Shown: piece by piece, positions 29,701 to 37,166 of the stretch
Position numbering within the stretch: the stretch's first letter is position 1
Layout: the number at the start of each line of letters is the position of its first letter
Origin: Chloroflexus sp. Y-396-1
GTDB taxonomy: Bacteria; Chloroflexota; Chloroflexia; Chloroflexales; Chloroflexaceae
Length of the DNA stretch: 64,000 bases
Direction of reading: 5' to 3'
NCBI RefSeq assembly: GCF_000516515.1
Contig: NZ_KI911784.1
Location: 1,240,001 to 1,304,000 of the forward strand
Made by a program: the position numbers and the translations under genes
The notes under the pieces: generated by a model
What the model saw: the letters and a program-made list of their open reading frames with translations, nothing else
Database searches by the model: none
What the model was told of the DNA's origin: nothing

Positions 29701-30113
29701 CCCTGAGAGCGCAGCGACTCAACCAATCCGGCTACCGGCAATAATTGTTTGAAGCGCACAAAACCCATCGTTGCCAGTTGGGCAACGGTCTTTGTGCCAT
29801 CCATCGCATGCCAGAGTTCACGTTCGGCAGGACTAAGACGGAGATAATGACCACTGGGGCTACGTAAGACCGTGATCTGCTGATTACCTTCATGCAGCGT
29901 TTCCTCAATGACGCCTTCAATCCGCTGAGGGCGGTATTGCGTCGGATCGGCCCGCTGACGGAGGATACTCCATACACCACCTTCGCCAGCCGGATGGCTT
30001 TGCAGGCGACGTTGAATGCTCTGGTAGAGCAAATTGCGTGGTGCAAATGGCACGGCTACCTGCTCAGCCAGTTTTGTCCAGAGATGGTGATGAGAGGGTA
30101 ACAACTGCATCAT
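26739..30113 (-). CDS. Large M50-type membrane metalloprotease with two cyclic-nucleotide-binding domains
   Basis: 1124 residues. Residues about 60-145 resemble a PqqD-like domain (YLRLSPAERELWHAMDGTKT). A membrane region with 12 or more hydrophobic segments follows; it carries HELAHG (250-255) and FNPLLELDGYF (about 345), the two zinc and aspartate motifs of M50/site-2 proteases. The C-terminal quarter holds two cNMP-binding-like domains (GEVILRAGEPPSGIWVIETG...; RQIIVRQGRPSGYLYVIASG, then FFGEMELLRG). It may cleave a membrane substrate under control of a cytoplasmic ligand. Similar PqqD-M50 proteins accompany peptide maturation systems, but no precursor or radical-SAM gene is nearby. No strong ribosome site before ATG 30113. 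Confidence 0.85.
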   Translation of the reverse strand: MMQLLPSHHHLWTKLAEQVAVPFAPRNLLYQSIQRRLQSHPAGEGGVWSILRQRADPTQYRPQRIEGVIEETLHEGNQQITVLRSPSGHYLRLSPAERELWHAMDGTKTVAQLATMGFVRFKQLLPVAGLVESLRSQGFLTDKPLGIYHHLRRHLEQRTAEGLGQRLLSLTHGRSFVIPNVDQFFDLLYRWIGRWLFTRLSAVILGLLTVVGVICYFLPGVSGSELMSSDQFAFDVLMLGVALFLTLTLHELAHGLAVKHFGKQVPRAGIMLYFGMPAAFVDTSDIWLAPRHARILVSLAGPLCDLLIGSLAAIIAWAVPETVVGVWMRRIATASYLTALFNFNPLLELDGYFILVDALRLPNLRNRALAFIGGPLWQKVRARTALNREERIFAGYGLLSTLYTGVAVVMAILFWQRQFASMVAELWSGGLIGRLVAIALFGLVIAPLLIGVVLAGWGAVRAITGWLTQRGYTRDPRFVASGFGVLAMTLGWLPLQVGLRVETGILLMGLWIAAVVTQWYLQRDYEGAWIGRALVSFFLISVIELIAQAGYLMIPDAARLWSGMEIAGYALLLFAGFVALLDVDLQQQRSSQLIASAVLLTLAFPAGTIAAELIRIAHPEYSALWALIAAVPIYSGVIAQALLLPLLISLYDARHFWSWLLLWTGILFQIGSYLLELLPAWRNTPPTLALLVIAAGLWAAAWGSHLVTLRSISLIGLSWPLQPALGEITRLQDAFRHMYVGLYRLLRGNYGVQRTRTLDNRMDVLAATANWEVTFDRDQVRIGPTVQALPLDEQGARYAEILRYAVTILETLAGRTFARRAFLAAYDALPWPEREALDRHCLARLPWAHEISRAFGDAREARIRLLRQIELFATCEDHELQALAAAFVSQRVAAGEVILRAGEPPSGIWVIETGEILARNGDTVQELHRGDYFGELQGPEVTDCEYRASIESELLYLPPGELQRMLREAAPHTAEGAELLARMRLLERTHLLADVPRIQLRELARHAERKTVAARQIIVRQGRPSGYLYVIASGQAAVLRQEETAQGPRGPARLVARLGVAEFFGEMELLRGTLPVATVVAITPLEVIAIPHHVVKQFILGGDHVTSRLEQISSGRLLELRAQG

Positions 30114-30526
30114 AGATTAGGCTCACGGTTGCATCTCATCGCCATGAACGAAAGGCGCGATGTTATTTTCATCATAGCAGGTCTGTCCAGGTGTCAAAGT
30201 GCATTTGAAAGTGCATTTGACCGTGCTCCTTCATTCCTGAATGCAAGACGATTTCCGACACCTACGCGGTCACCCAGGTATAGGCAAGCCATCGGTTGGT
30301 GCATTACCCTCTTAGCCCCCCGCTTGCGGTGGGTGACGCTTGCGGCTTAAGGGAACATGGAGTTGAACTCGTCCCGACAATACGGTGACGCGCATGACTA
30401 GCGGGTTGACCGCAGACATTCATCAGAACAGGGAGCTGCGCCTCTGCACGCGCTACAGACGGGTTGATCTCCTCCATCCCTCCTTTCTCACTCCTGTCTC
30501 CTCATCTCTCCCAAAGCGTTGCCCTC
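30114..30526. other. Intergenic stretch, nothing recognised
   Basis: No recognised gene. The only structure is a run of GC-rich short repeats around 30310-30350 (cttgcggtgggtgacgcttgcgg). Confidence 0.4.
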
Positions 30527-30529
30527 TCA

Positions 30530-31549
30530 GAGGATGATCAAAAACCCGGATTGCTTATTGGGAATGTACCGTGCCCGAGCAACCACTGCGTTGGAGGGCC
30601 AACGTTCTGTTCCGCCATCCGCCGCACGTTCCCGCTGCCGAGCGGGCAGCGCCAGGCGCTGCGCGTGACGGGTTAGGTGAGCTTCGCTCACCCCGCCCCC
30701 CTCACCCCCGGCCCCGCTCCCGCGCTGCGGGAATCCCTCACCCCCGGCCCCGCTCCCGCGCTGCGGGACCCTCACCCCCAGCCCCTCTCCCGCGCTGCGG
30801 GAGAGGGGGGGATCGTGAACGCGGTATCGTTGACAGCTCCCGCGCTGCGGGAATCCCTCACCCTCGGCTCCGCTCCCGCGCTGCGGGAATCCCTCACCCT
30901 CGGCTCCGCTCCCGCGCTGCGGGAATCCCTCACCCTCGGCTCCGCTCCCGCGCTGCGGGAATCCCTCACCCCCAGCCCCTCTCCCGCGCTGCGGGGCACC
31001 CTCACCCCCGGCCCCGCTCCCGCGCTGCGGGAGCGGGGTGGTGCGTGAACGCGGTATCGTTAACAGCCGCAAAATCGCTGCTGCTACGCTCATCCCCCCT
31101 TCCACTCCCGCAGCGCGGGGCACCCTCACCCCCGGCCCCGCTCCCGCGCTGCGGGGCACCCTCACCCCCGGCCCCGCTCCCGCGCTGCGGGAGCGGGGTG
31201 GTGCGTGAACGCGGTATCGTTGACAGCCGCAAAATCGCTGCTGCTACGCTCATCCCCCCTTTCTTTTCCCCGTGAGGGAGAGAAAGGAGACCGAGGGGAA
31301 GGTGAGGGAGTATAATCCCCCCTTCCTCTCCCGCGCTGCGGGAGAGGGGTGATTCGTGAACGCGGTATCGTTGACAGCCGCAGGATCGCTACTGCTACGC
31401 TCATCCCCCCTTTCTTTTCCCCGTGAGGGAGAGAAAGGAGACCGAGGGGAAGGTGAGGGAGTATAATCCCCCCCTTCCTCTCCCGCGCTGCGGGAGAGGA
31501 AGGGGGTTGGGGGAAAGGTGAGGGCCGCCACAAGTTTTCGATCACGCTC
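30530..31549. repeat. MITE-like repeat expanded by internal tandem duplication (~1.0 kb)
   Basis: The left end GAGGATGATCAAAAACCCGG and right end TTTTCGATCACGCTC match the ends of the 385-bp element at 58622-59006, and the first ~140 bp are a clear copy of one end of it. The interior has grown by nested tandem repeats: 36-bp units around the palindrome CTCCCGCGCTGCGGGAG (about 30720-31020), and ~150-bp units with 'gaacgcggtatcgttgacagccgc' at 31047, 31208, 31358. Flanks are TCA and TCG, an imperfect target duplication. All frames inside are open by composition and are not genes. Confidence 0.7.
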
Positions 31550-31568
31550 TCGCACCCCTCGCATCGGC

Positions 31569-31598
31569 TTGACGCTCGTTCTACACGTCGGCTACAAT
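31569..31598 (+). promoter_or_regulatory. Sigma-70-type promoter of the aminotransferase gene
   Basis: TTGACG (31569-31574), an 18-bp spacer and TACAAT (31593-31598) lie about 40 bp ahead of the start codon. Close to consensus and just outside the repeat element. Confidence 0.6.
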
Positions 31599-31639
31599 AG
31601 TTACCCTGACAACTAGTGTATCTGCAAGGGAGCACATCA

Positions 31640-32992
31640 ATGACGACTCAAACTGATACGGCGCGGTTGCCGAGCGATTACATGCCCGAAGCAGTGCCTG
31701 GCCCACGTGCCCAGGCCATTGTTACCCGTGACAATGAAGTAATTGCTCCGCTAGGGCGGGTATACCCTCTGGTCATCGATCACGCCCAAGGTTGTGAAGT
31801 ATGGGACGTTGACGGGAATCGCTTTCTCGATATGAACGCCGGGATTGCCGTCCTAGCTGCGGGTCATTGCCATCCACGCCTTATCCGCGTCGCCCAAGAG
31901 CAACTCCAACGGTTTACGCACATGGCCGGCACTGATTTCTACAATGAACCAATGGTACGTGCCGCCGAAAAGTTGGTTTCGCTCATGCCCGGTGGCAAGG
32001 GCTGGCAGGTTTTCTTTACCAACAGCGGGACGGAAGCAGTTGAAGCGAGCATCAAACTCGCACGCTACGTCACCGGTCGGCAGAATATTATTGCTTTCTA
32101 CAACGCTTTTCATGGACGCAGCTATGGCAGCCTCTCACTCACTGCCTCTAAACCGCGCCAGCGCATCGGTTTCTTCCCGTTATTACCCGGCGTAAGTCAT
32201 ACGTACTACCCGAATTGTTACCGCTGCCCGATCAACCTCCAATTTCCAACGTGTGATATTGCCTGTATTGATCTGATCGAACGCACCCTGTTTAAAACCA
32301 CAACTCCCCCCGAAGAAGTAGCGGCAATTATTATTGAACCAATTCAGGGCGAAGGTGGGTACATCGTCCCGCCACCCGGTACCCTCGCACGCCTGCGTTC
32401 GATCTGTGATCGTTACGGTATCTTGCTCATCGTTGATGAGGTGCAGAGTGGTGTCGGGCGTACCGGCAAGATGTGGGCTTTTGAACACGAGGACATTGTG
32501 CCTGATATTGTGGCCTCGGCCAAGGGGTTAGGTGGCGGTTTGCCGCTAGGGGCAATGATCGCCCGTAGTGAACTAACCCGCCAGTGGCAGCCCGGTTCAC
32601 ACGGAAATACGTATGGTGGCAACGGTCTGACGTGTGCAGTTGCCTACGAGCTGCTCACAATGGTCGAAGAGGAATTAATGGCGAATGCCGCCACCGTTGG
32701 CGCCTACCTGCTTGAGCAACTACAGGCGCTTCAACAGCGCTTCCCTCAAATCGGCGCCGTCCGCGGACGTGGGCTGATGATCGGGGTCGAATTTGTTGAT
32801 GAACACGGACATCCTGCTTCGGCGTTAGCCGATGCGGTGATGGTCGAGAGTTTTCGTAAGGGATTACTGGTTCTTACCTGTGGTACATCCACGATCCGTT
32901 TTTGTCCGCCGCTCATTCTCACCAAAGCACAGGCCGATGAAGCAGTCGCTCGCTTTGCATTGGCAATTGAAGCATGCGTGAATATGAAATAG
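31640..32992 (+). CDS. Class III PLP aminotransferase (4-aminobutyrate/acetylornithine type)
   Basis: 450 residues. ATG 31640 has GGGAG 8 bases ahead. Family motifs are present: FFTNSGTEAVEASIKLAR, FYNAFHGRSYGSLSLT, IIIEPIQGEGG, LLIVDEVQSGVGRTG, and the PLP lysine in SAKGLGGGLPLGA (about residue 295). A PNCYRCPINLQFPTC insertion after the first third is typical of archaeal-like 4-aminobutyrate transaminases. It transfers an omega-amino group to 2-oxoglutarate or pyruvate. The substrate, GABA, ornithine or another omega-amino acid, cannot be fixed from sequence alone. It has its own promoter. Confidence 0.88.
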   Translation: MTTQTDTARLPSDYMPEAVPGPRAQAIVTRDNEVIAPLGRVYPLVIDHAQGCEVWDVDGNRFLDMNAGIAVLAAGHCHPRLIRVAQEQLQRFTHMAGTDFYNEPMVRAAEKLVSLMPGGKGWQVFFTNSGTEAVEASIKLARYVTGRQNIIAFYNAFHGRSYGSLSLTASKPRQRIGFFPLLPGVSHTYYPNCYRCPINLQFPTCDIACIDLIERTLFKTTTPPEEVAAIIIEPIQGEGGYIVPPPGTLARLRSICDRYGILLIVDEVQSGVGRTGKMWAFEHEDIVPDIVASAKGLGGGLPLGAMIARSELTRQWQPGSHGNTYGGNGLTCAVAYELLTMVEEELMANAATVGAYLLEQLQALQQRFPQIGAVRGRGLMIGVEFVDEHGHPASALADAVMVESFRKGLLVLTCGTSTIRFCPPLILTKAQADEAVARFALAIEACVNMK

Positions 32993-33073
32993 CTACCAAA
33001 CGGACAGTGCACATTTTGGGCGACGGCGTTATACTAAAGAGTAGGGAATCGTTGTTTGCCATATCTTTCCCGA

Positions 33074-33106
33074 CGCCAGCTCATATCTGACCAGTCTGAG
33101 CTGGCG
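33074..33106 (+). terminator. Hairpin between the aminotransferase and pseudokinase genes
   Basis: CGCCAGCTCA and TGAGCTGGCG form a perfect 10-bp stem with a 13-base loop. No T tract follows, so it is either a weak terminator for the upstream gene or a regulatory site for the downstream one. Confidence 0.4.
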
Positions 33107-33142
33107 CCAGGTAAGTGATAATAGTATTGACCGGTCTGACTC

Positions 33143-34558
33143 ATGACCTCTCCGGGAACAACCAAGCCACCGGTCATCTTTGGCCGTTATCAGGTGCACG
33201 AAGCACTCGGTGAGTCACGTCTTGCAGTCGTTTACAAGGCGACCGATCTGCGTCTTCAGCGCCCGGTACTAGTGCATCTCCTCCGCAAAGCGTTGCTTAA
33301 TAACGAGCAGAAGCGCAAGCAATTTCTCAGCGAAGCCGCCCAAAGCGCTCGACGCTCGCATCCCGTATTTCTGGAAGTGTTTGATAGCGGCGAAAGTAAC
33401 GGGCGCCCCTTCTTGATAACGGAGGCCGTCGATGGTCGGCCCCTCTACGGGATTGGCGCTCTCAGTGTGGCACAGGCACTCAGTATTGTGCGACAGGTGG
33501 CCGAGGCGGTTGCGCTTTGTCAACGTCAACGATCCGCGGAATTACCGGTTGGACTTTACCATCCTCCGATTAGTAGCGCCAACCTGCTGCTGGTTGGCGA
33601 CGGCCAGGTTAAGCTTGTGGAAAGTTGGCTGTTACCACTACAGCTTGTTCCTGCCGATCTCGCCCACTATCGCGCACCTGAGCTAAGCACTGGTCAGGGA
33701 CTACAACCGGCAAGCGTCGTATATGCGCTTGGCATTCTGCTCTTCGAGCTGATCACCGGTCAACGTCCAATACACGGTGATGACGCCCAAACAACGGCAC
33801 TGGCTCATCTCACCCAGACCGTACCATCCCTGGTTCGGGTACGGCCAACCGTATACCTGCCCTCAGTTGACCGGCTCATCGCACGTGCTACGGCTCGTGA
33901 TCCCAATCAACGCTTCGCCGATGCTCAGACGTTTATGCTGGCGATAAATGAGCTATGGCATGAATTAACTGTTCCAACCCGGAGGTTAGTGATGAAGCCG
34001 GTCGAGATTCCTCGTGCGGCAGAGGCAGTACAGACCAATAATCGCGCACCAGTTCCCACAGTGCAGCCTTCAGCCGTTGCCCTGCCCCAAAAGAGCCTTC
34101 GTGCTCGTGTGGAACGGGCGTTGACGACTTCGTTCGACATTGATCAATTTCGGCGCCAAAATTGGCAACGCGGGTTGGTCGGTTGGCTTATCATGATGTT
34201 ACTATTGCTGGCTGTAGCCGCCGGATCGTTCTGGATGGTCAATTTGGCTATCAACCGACTGAATCTCAACGTGCCCCAGCTTGAACTACCCTCATGGCAA
34301 CTCCCTGATCTAAACCTGCCGGGTCGTGCCGGTACTGAACTCTACATCGTGAATATCAGCGAGGGCTTAAATCTGCGTGCGGCGCCAAATGCACAACCTG
34401 ATAACATCTTGATGGTAGTACCCAACGGCACCGTTGTCCGTCGTCTTGAAGGCCCGGTGGTGGCCGATAATATTCCATGGTTAAAAGTGCAGTTTGAATT
34501 GAACGGTCAGGTCTTTGAGGGTTGGATGTCGCTGAATTATCTTCGTCGGCAGGAGTGA
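33143..34558 (+). CDS. Protein kinase-like (probable pseudokinase) with membrane segment and SH3b domain
   Basis: 471 residues. The Ser/Thr kinase fold is clear (FGRYQVHEALGESRLAVVYKATD; YRAPELSTGQG; VYALGILLFELITGQRP), but the catalytic residues are gone. The ATP-anchoring lysine position reads VLVHLL, the HRDxKPxN loop reads LYHPPISSANLLL, and DFG reads KLVESWL. It probably does not phosphorylate. Residues about 345-372 form one transmembrane helix. The exported C-terminus is an SH3b-like domain (VNISEGLNLRAAPNAQ; WMSLNYLRRQE). It may sense the cell wall outside and bind a partner inside. Family PASTA/SH3b kinases usually keep catalysis. Confidence 0.85.
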   Translation: MTSPGTTKPPVIFGRYQVHEALGESRLAVVYKATDLRLQRPVLVHLLRKALLNNEQKRKQFLSEAAQSARRSHPVFLEVFDSGESNGRPFLITEAVDGRPLYGIGALSVAQALSIVRQVAEAVALCQRQRSAELPVGLYHPPISSANLLLVGDGQVKLVESWLLPLQLVPADLAHYRAPELSTGQGLQPASVVYALGILLFELITGQRPIHGDDAQTTALAHLTQTVPSLVRVRPTVYLPSVDRLIARATARDPNQRFADAQTFMLAINELWHELTVPTRRLVMKPVEIPRAAEAVQTNNRAPVPTVQPSAVALPQKSLRARVERALTTSFDIDQFRRQNWQRGLVGWLIMMLLLLAVAAGSFWMVNLAINRLNLNVPQLELPSWQLPDLNLPGRAGTELYIVNISEGLNLRAAPNAQPDNILMVVPNGTVVRRLEGPVVADNIPWLKVQFELNGQVFEGWMSLNYLRRQE

Positions 34559-34645
34559 GTGGGCAAGTGCAACAGTTCAGACATGTCTGCTGGAGCCTAT
34601 CTCATCTTACTGCACCCTCATAACGCTGACAGTAAGGGAGGGTAT

Positions 34646-35263
34646 GTGAAGCAAGAAGCGGAGATGCGCGAATTGCTCGGCGAGCGAGTACGTATTCGCC
34701 CATGGCGACGAGCCGATACGCTGATGCAAGAGCGCTGGCCGCGCTACAGTGAACCGTTTAGCTCGTTGTGGAACATTCCGCGTCCGTACCAGCCTAGTTA
34801 TGACGACCAGTTCTGGACAGGAGCAACTGAAGCATGGGCGATTGAACTCAGGTCGGGGCAACTCATCGGTCGGCTCTCGCTCCGCGAGATCGACCGCAAG
34901 CAGCAATCGGCGCGGCTGGGCATTTCGCTCGCTCAACCATACGTTGGTCAGGGGCTGGGCGGCGAAGCATTACGGCTCTTTCTGGCCTACTACTTTGGAT
35001 CGCTCGGGTTTCAGCGCATGGTGCTTGACGTGGCGGCGTTTAATCAACGGGCGGTTCGCTGCTATCAACGGCTGGGATTTGTTGAGTTGAGGAGCGAATG
35101 GCGCCACACGGGTAATGATCCTGTGCTACGATTACTAGATGAAGAGCAGTATCAGCACTTGCGCCCATACTTCCGCCGCAATCGCTTTGATACGCAGGTT
35201 GAGTTTTACGAGATGGAATTAACGCGCGAGGCATGGCTGGCTGCCGGTGGCGCATTGATTTAA
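34646..35263 (+). CDS. GNAT family N-acetyltransferase
   Basis: 205 residues from GTG 34646, chosen because GGGAGGG lies just ahead; an upstream GTG (34559) and an ATG (34664) are alternatives. The acetyl-CoA site is AQPYVGQGLGGEALRLFL, followed by VLDVAAFNQRAVRCYQRLGF, as in RimJ/RimL-like enzymes. It transfers acetyl to an amine, perhaps a protein N-terminus or an amino sugar; the target is unknown. The next gene begins 12 bp later, so the two are probably an operon. Confidence 0.85.
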   Translation: MKQEAEMRELLGERVRIRPWRRADTLMQERWPRYSEPFSSLWNIPRPYQPSYDDQFWTGATEAWAIELRSGQLIGRLSLREIDRKQQSARLGISLAQPYVGQGLGGEALRLFLAYYFGSLGFQRMVLDVAAFNQRAVRCYQRLGFVELRSEWRHTGNDPVLRLLDEEQYQHLRPYFRRNRFDTQVEFYEMELTREAWLAAGGALI

Positions 35264-35275
35264 GAGGAAAAACCC

Positions 35276-35827
35276 ATGTCACTCATCGCCGGAAATCTTG
35301 CTATCGTCCAACACTTGTTAGACGGCGACCAGATACCGTGGGTGGTTATTGGCGGTGCGGCTGCCCATTTGTACGGTGATCGTCGCCCACTCAACGACAT
35401 TGACATTCTGATAGAGCGTCGCGCATTACCACGAGTTGTCACTCTGTTGCAACAATCTCACAAGGCGGTGCAGTCTGATGGGACACGGGTGATCTGGCGG
35501 GGGATCAAGGTGTTTGCCGATCTCACCGTGCGGCAGAGTGGAACAAGCCATCCATTTTGGCTTGACGAGCCGATGCAGCAACGACGACGACGAATGACAT
35601 TGCTAGGTTCACAAGTATTTCTCGCCGCACCTGAAGACATCGTTGCGCATAAGTTACTACTGCGACGTGGGCCAGAACAGGGGAAAAACGACGTCAACGA
35701 TGCGGCCGGCATTATTCGCCGTCATCAGCTTGATGTAGACTATCTGATGATGCGATTGCAGATGATGAATGCCCTCAATATCGTGCGGCCCCGGCTGAGC
35801 GAACTGGGAGTCGTCTTACCGTCATAG
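35276..35827 (+). CDS. Nucleotidyltransferase-fold protein (AbiEii/MNT-like)
   Basis: 183 residues. VVIGGAAAHLYGDRRPLNDIDILIE carries the GG...DxD core of the pol-beta nucleotidyltransferase fold, and LAAPEDIVAHKLLLRRGPEQ matches the C-terminal lysine-containing motif of stand-alone AbiEii/DUF1814-like enzymes. AAGAGG precedes the ATG. No antitoxin-like partner such as AbiEi or HEPN is adjacent, so a toxin role is not supported. It probably modifies a protein or RNA with a nucleotide. It follows the GNAT gene by 12 bp. Confidence 0.75.
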   Translation: MSLIAGNLAIVQHLLDGDQIPWVVIGGAAAHLYGDRRPLNDIDILIERRALPRVVTLLQQSHKAVQSDGTRVIWRGIKVFADLTVRQSGTSHPFWLDEPMQQRRRRMTLLGSQVFLAAPEDIVAHKLLLRRGPEQGKNDVNDAAGIIRRHQLDVDYLMMRLQMMNALNIVRPRLSELGVVLPS

Positions 35828-35883
35828 GAATCCAGCCGGGCGAACAAACTCCCACCAACGAGAGAGCAAAAACAGTTTAGCCT

Positions 35884-36354
35884 TCAATGCGCCCGGCAGC
35901 GGGCACAACGCCCAAACAACTGTAAGAGATGACCTTCAATGCTAAAACCGGTTGCCGCAGCAACTCGGTTCAGCAGGCTATCAAGATCACACCCTTCAAA
36001 ACTGGTAACAGCACCACATTGTGTACAAACGAGGTGGTGAAGATGACCAGGCTGACAGGGCACATATCCCTCTTCGCCTACCGGCCCATGAATACGAGCC
36101 AGCCAGCCACTAGCGTGAAGCTGCTCAATGGTACGGTAAACAGTTGCTCGCCCCGGCGCTTCACTGTGTGTACAGAGATCGGCGTAGAGTTGTTCAGCGC
36201 TGAACGGTGCCTGATACGAAACAATCGTTTCAATCACGCGCAAACGAGGGGCTGTAATCCGCAACCCAGAGCGCTGCCAGGCTGCCCGAACACCGTTCAG
36301 CCAGGCCTGCGTATCAAGAGGAGCTTGGGGTGATGGTGAACTATTTGTCGTCAT
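35884..36354 (-). CDS. Fur family metal-dependent repressor
   Basis: 156 residues. The winged helix (GLRITAPRLRVIETIVSY; APGRATVYRTIEQLH) is followed by the metal-binding dimerisation domain with HLHHLVCTQCG and a second CxxC in FGRCARC. The four cysteines form the structural zinc site of Fur/Zur proteins. Which metal it senses (Fe, Zn, Mn) is not decided by the sequence. The gene lies 59 bp downstream of a lone rpsR on the same strand. That pairing suggests a zinc regulator, since Zur commonly controls ribosomal paralogues; this is inference. Confidence 0.9.
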   Translation of the reverse strand: MTTNSSPSPQAPLDTQAWLNGVRAAWQRSGLRITAPRLRVIETIVSYQAPFSAEQLYADLCTHSEAPGRATVYRTIEQLHASGWLARIHGPVGEEGYVPCQPGHLHHLVCTQCGAVTSFEGCDLDSLLNRVAAATGFSIEGHLLQLFGRCARCRAH

Positions 36355-36413
36355 ACGATCTTACGAAAGAAGATGCGACCCACCCGTAGGTGTGCCGCAT
36401 CTTCCAGCCTCAT

Positions 36414-36659
36414 TTAGCGTGTATGCGCCGGAGCTATCGGCAACATCGCAAGGTGGCGTGCACGCTTGATCGCAACTGCTAGCCGACGTTGCATTTTGGC
36501 CGAGACGCCAGTACGACGACGGGGCAGAATTTTGCCCTGCGCTGTCAGGTACTTCTGCAGGCGCTTTATATCTTTGTAGTCCGGCTCGATACCGAGTTTC
36601 GTGAACTCACATTCGCGACGGCGCGAACGTGGCTTCCCTGAACTTTTTGAACGACCCAT
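36414..36659 (-). CDS. rpsR: Ribosomal protein bS18
   Basis: 81 residues. The family core [22 protein letters not shown] and [20 protein letters not shown] is complete; AAGGAG precedes the ATG. Only one cysteine remains (RRECEF), so it lacks the zinc-ribbon cysteines of the C+ form of S18. It is not in the usual rpsF-ssb-rpsR-rplI cluster but sits alone before a fur-type gene. It is either the relocated single copy or a zinc-independent paralogue. Confidence 0.93.
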   Translation of the reverse strand: MGRSKSSGKPRSRRRECEFTKLGIEPDYKDIKRLQKYLTAQGKILPRRRTGVSAKMQRRLAVAIKRARHLAMLPIAPAHTR

Positions 36660-36905
36660 TGATGTGTTCTCTCCTTACCCATACCAACTGTTCGCTCTTT
36701 GTTTAAAGCCGTTTAACAGTATACCATATTCTGGCAGAATCCGTTTCACATCCTCTTGCCCGTAGTCTGTTGCCCCACTCCAGAACCATCGGGGGTATAA
36801 GCCGGCGGGCCTTTTCGATTGCCGAATAGTTAACGTGGTTCCTATCAGCACCCAAACGTAGTCACGGCCTAGACACAACTGGCTGCGGCTTGAAAACGCG
36901 ACTAA

Positions 36906-37016
36906 GAGCCTATCCGAATAATTGTCCCATTGTCTCACGGTACAGCGGACGAAACCTGATAATAGATGTACGTGCACAGCGGCACTGCGCCTCAACAAGG
37001 TACTTCGGATAAGCAC
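36906..37016. mobile_element. 111-bp MITE derived from the IS5-family element
   Basis: Left end GAGCCTATCCGAA and right end TTCGGATAAGCAC match the inverted ends of the full IS at 11-13 of 13 positions, and both sides carry the TAA duplication (36903-36905; 37017-37019). The interior has no coding sequence. It lies about 90 bp upstream of the pheT promoter. It was probably moved by the transposase of the 909-bp element. Confidence 0.8.
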
Positions 37017-37105
37017 TAACCCTCGTCAATCACGTGGATACATTGCGCGAATCACACTTACGCGATGGTATTATGAGCACAATGAGAAACCCGGTTTTTT
37101 CCTTC

Positions 37106-37134
37106 TTGACAGTAAGCAAAGCCATCGCTACAAT
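37106..37134 (+). promoter_or_regulatory. Consensus sigma-70-type promoter of pheT
   Basis: TTGACA (37106-37111), 17-bp spacer, TACAAT (37129-37134), about 32 bp ahead of the start codon. The strongest forward promoter in the window; the short leader leaves no room for a T-box or attenuator. Confidence 0.8.
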
Positions 37135-37166
37135 CGCAACAGCCAGATTGCCATATTGAGGATCGT

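Noticed and set aside
30527-31635. Long Arg/Ala/Pro-rich reading frames on both strands
   Set aside because: Open only because of the GC-rich palindromic repeat; residue patterns follow the repeat units.
35276-35827. AbiE-type toxin-antitoxin system
   Set aside because: Only a nucleotidyltransferase fold is present; no AbiEi-like antitoxin is adjacent, and the upstream partner is a GNAT enzyme.
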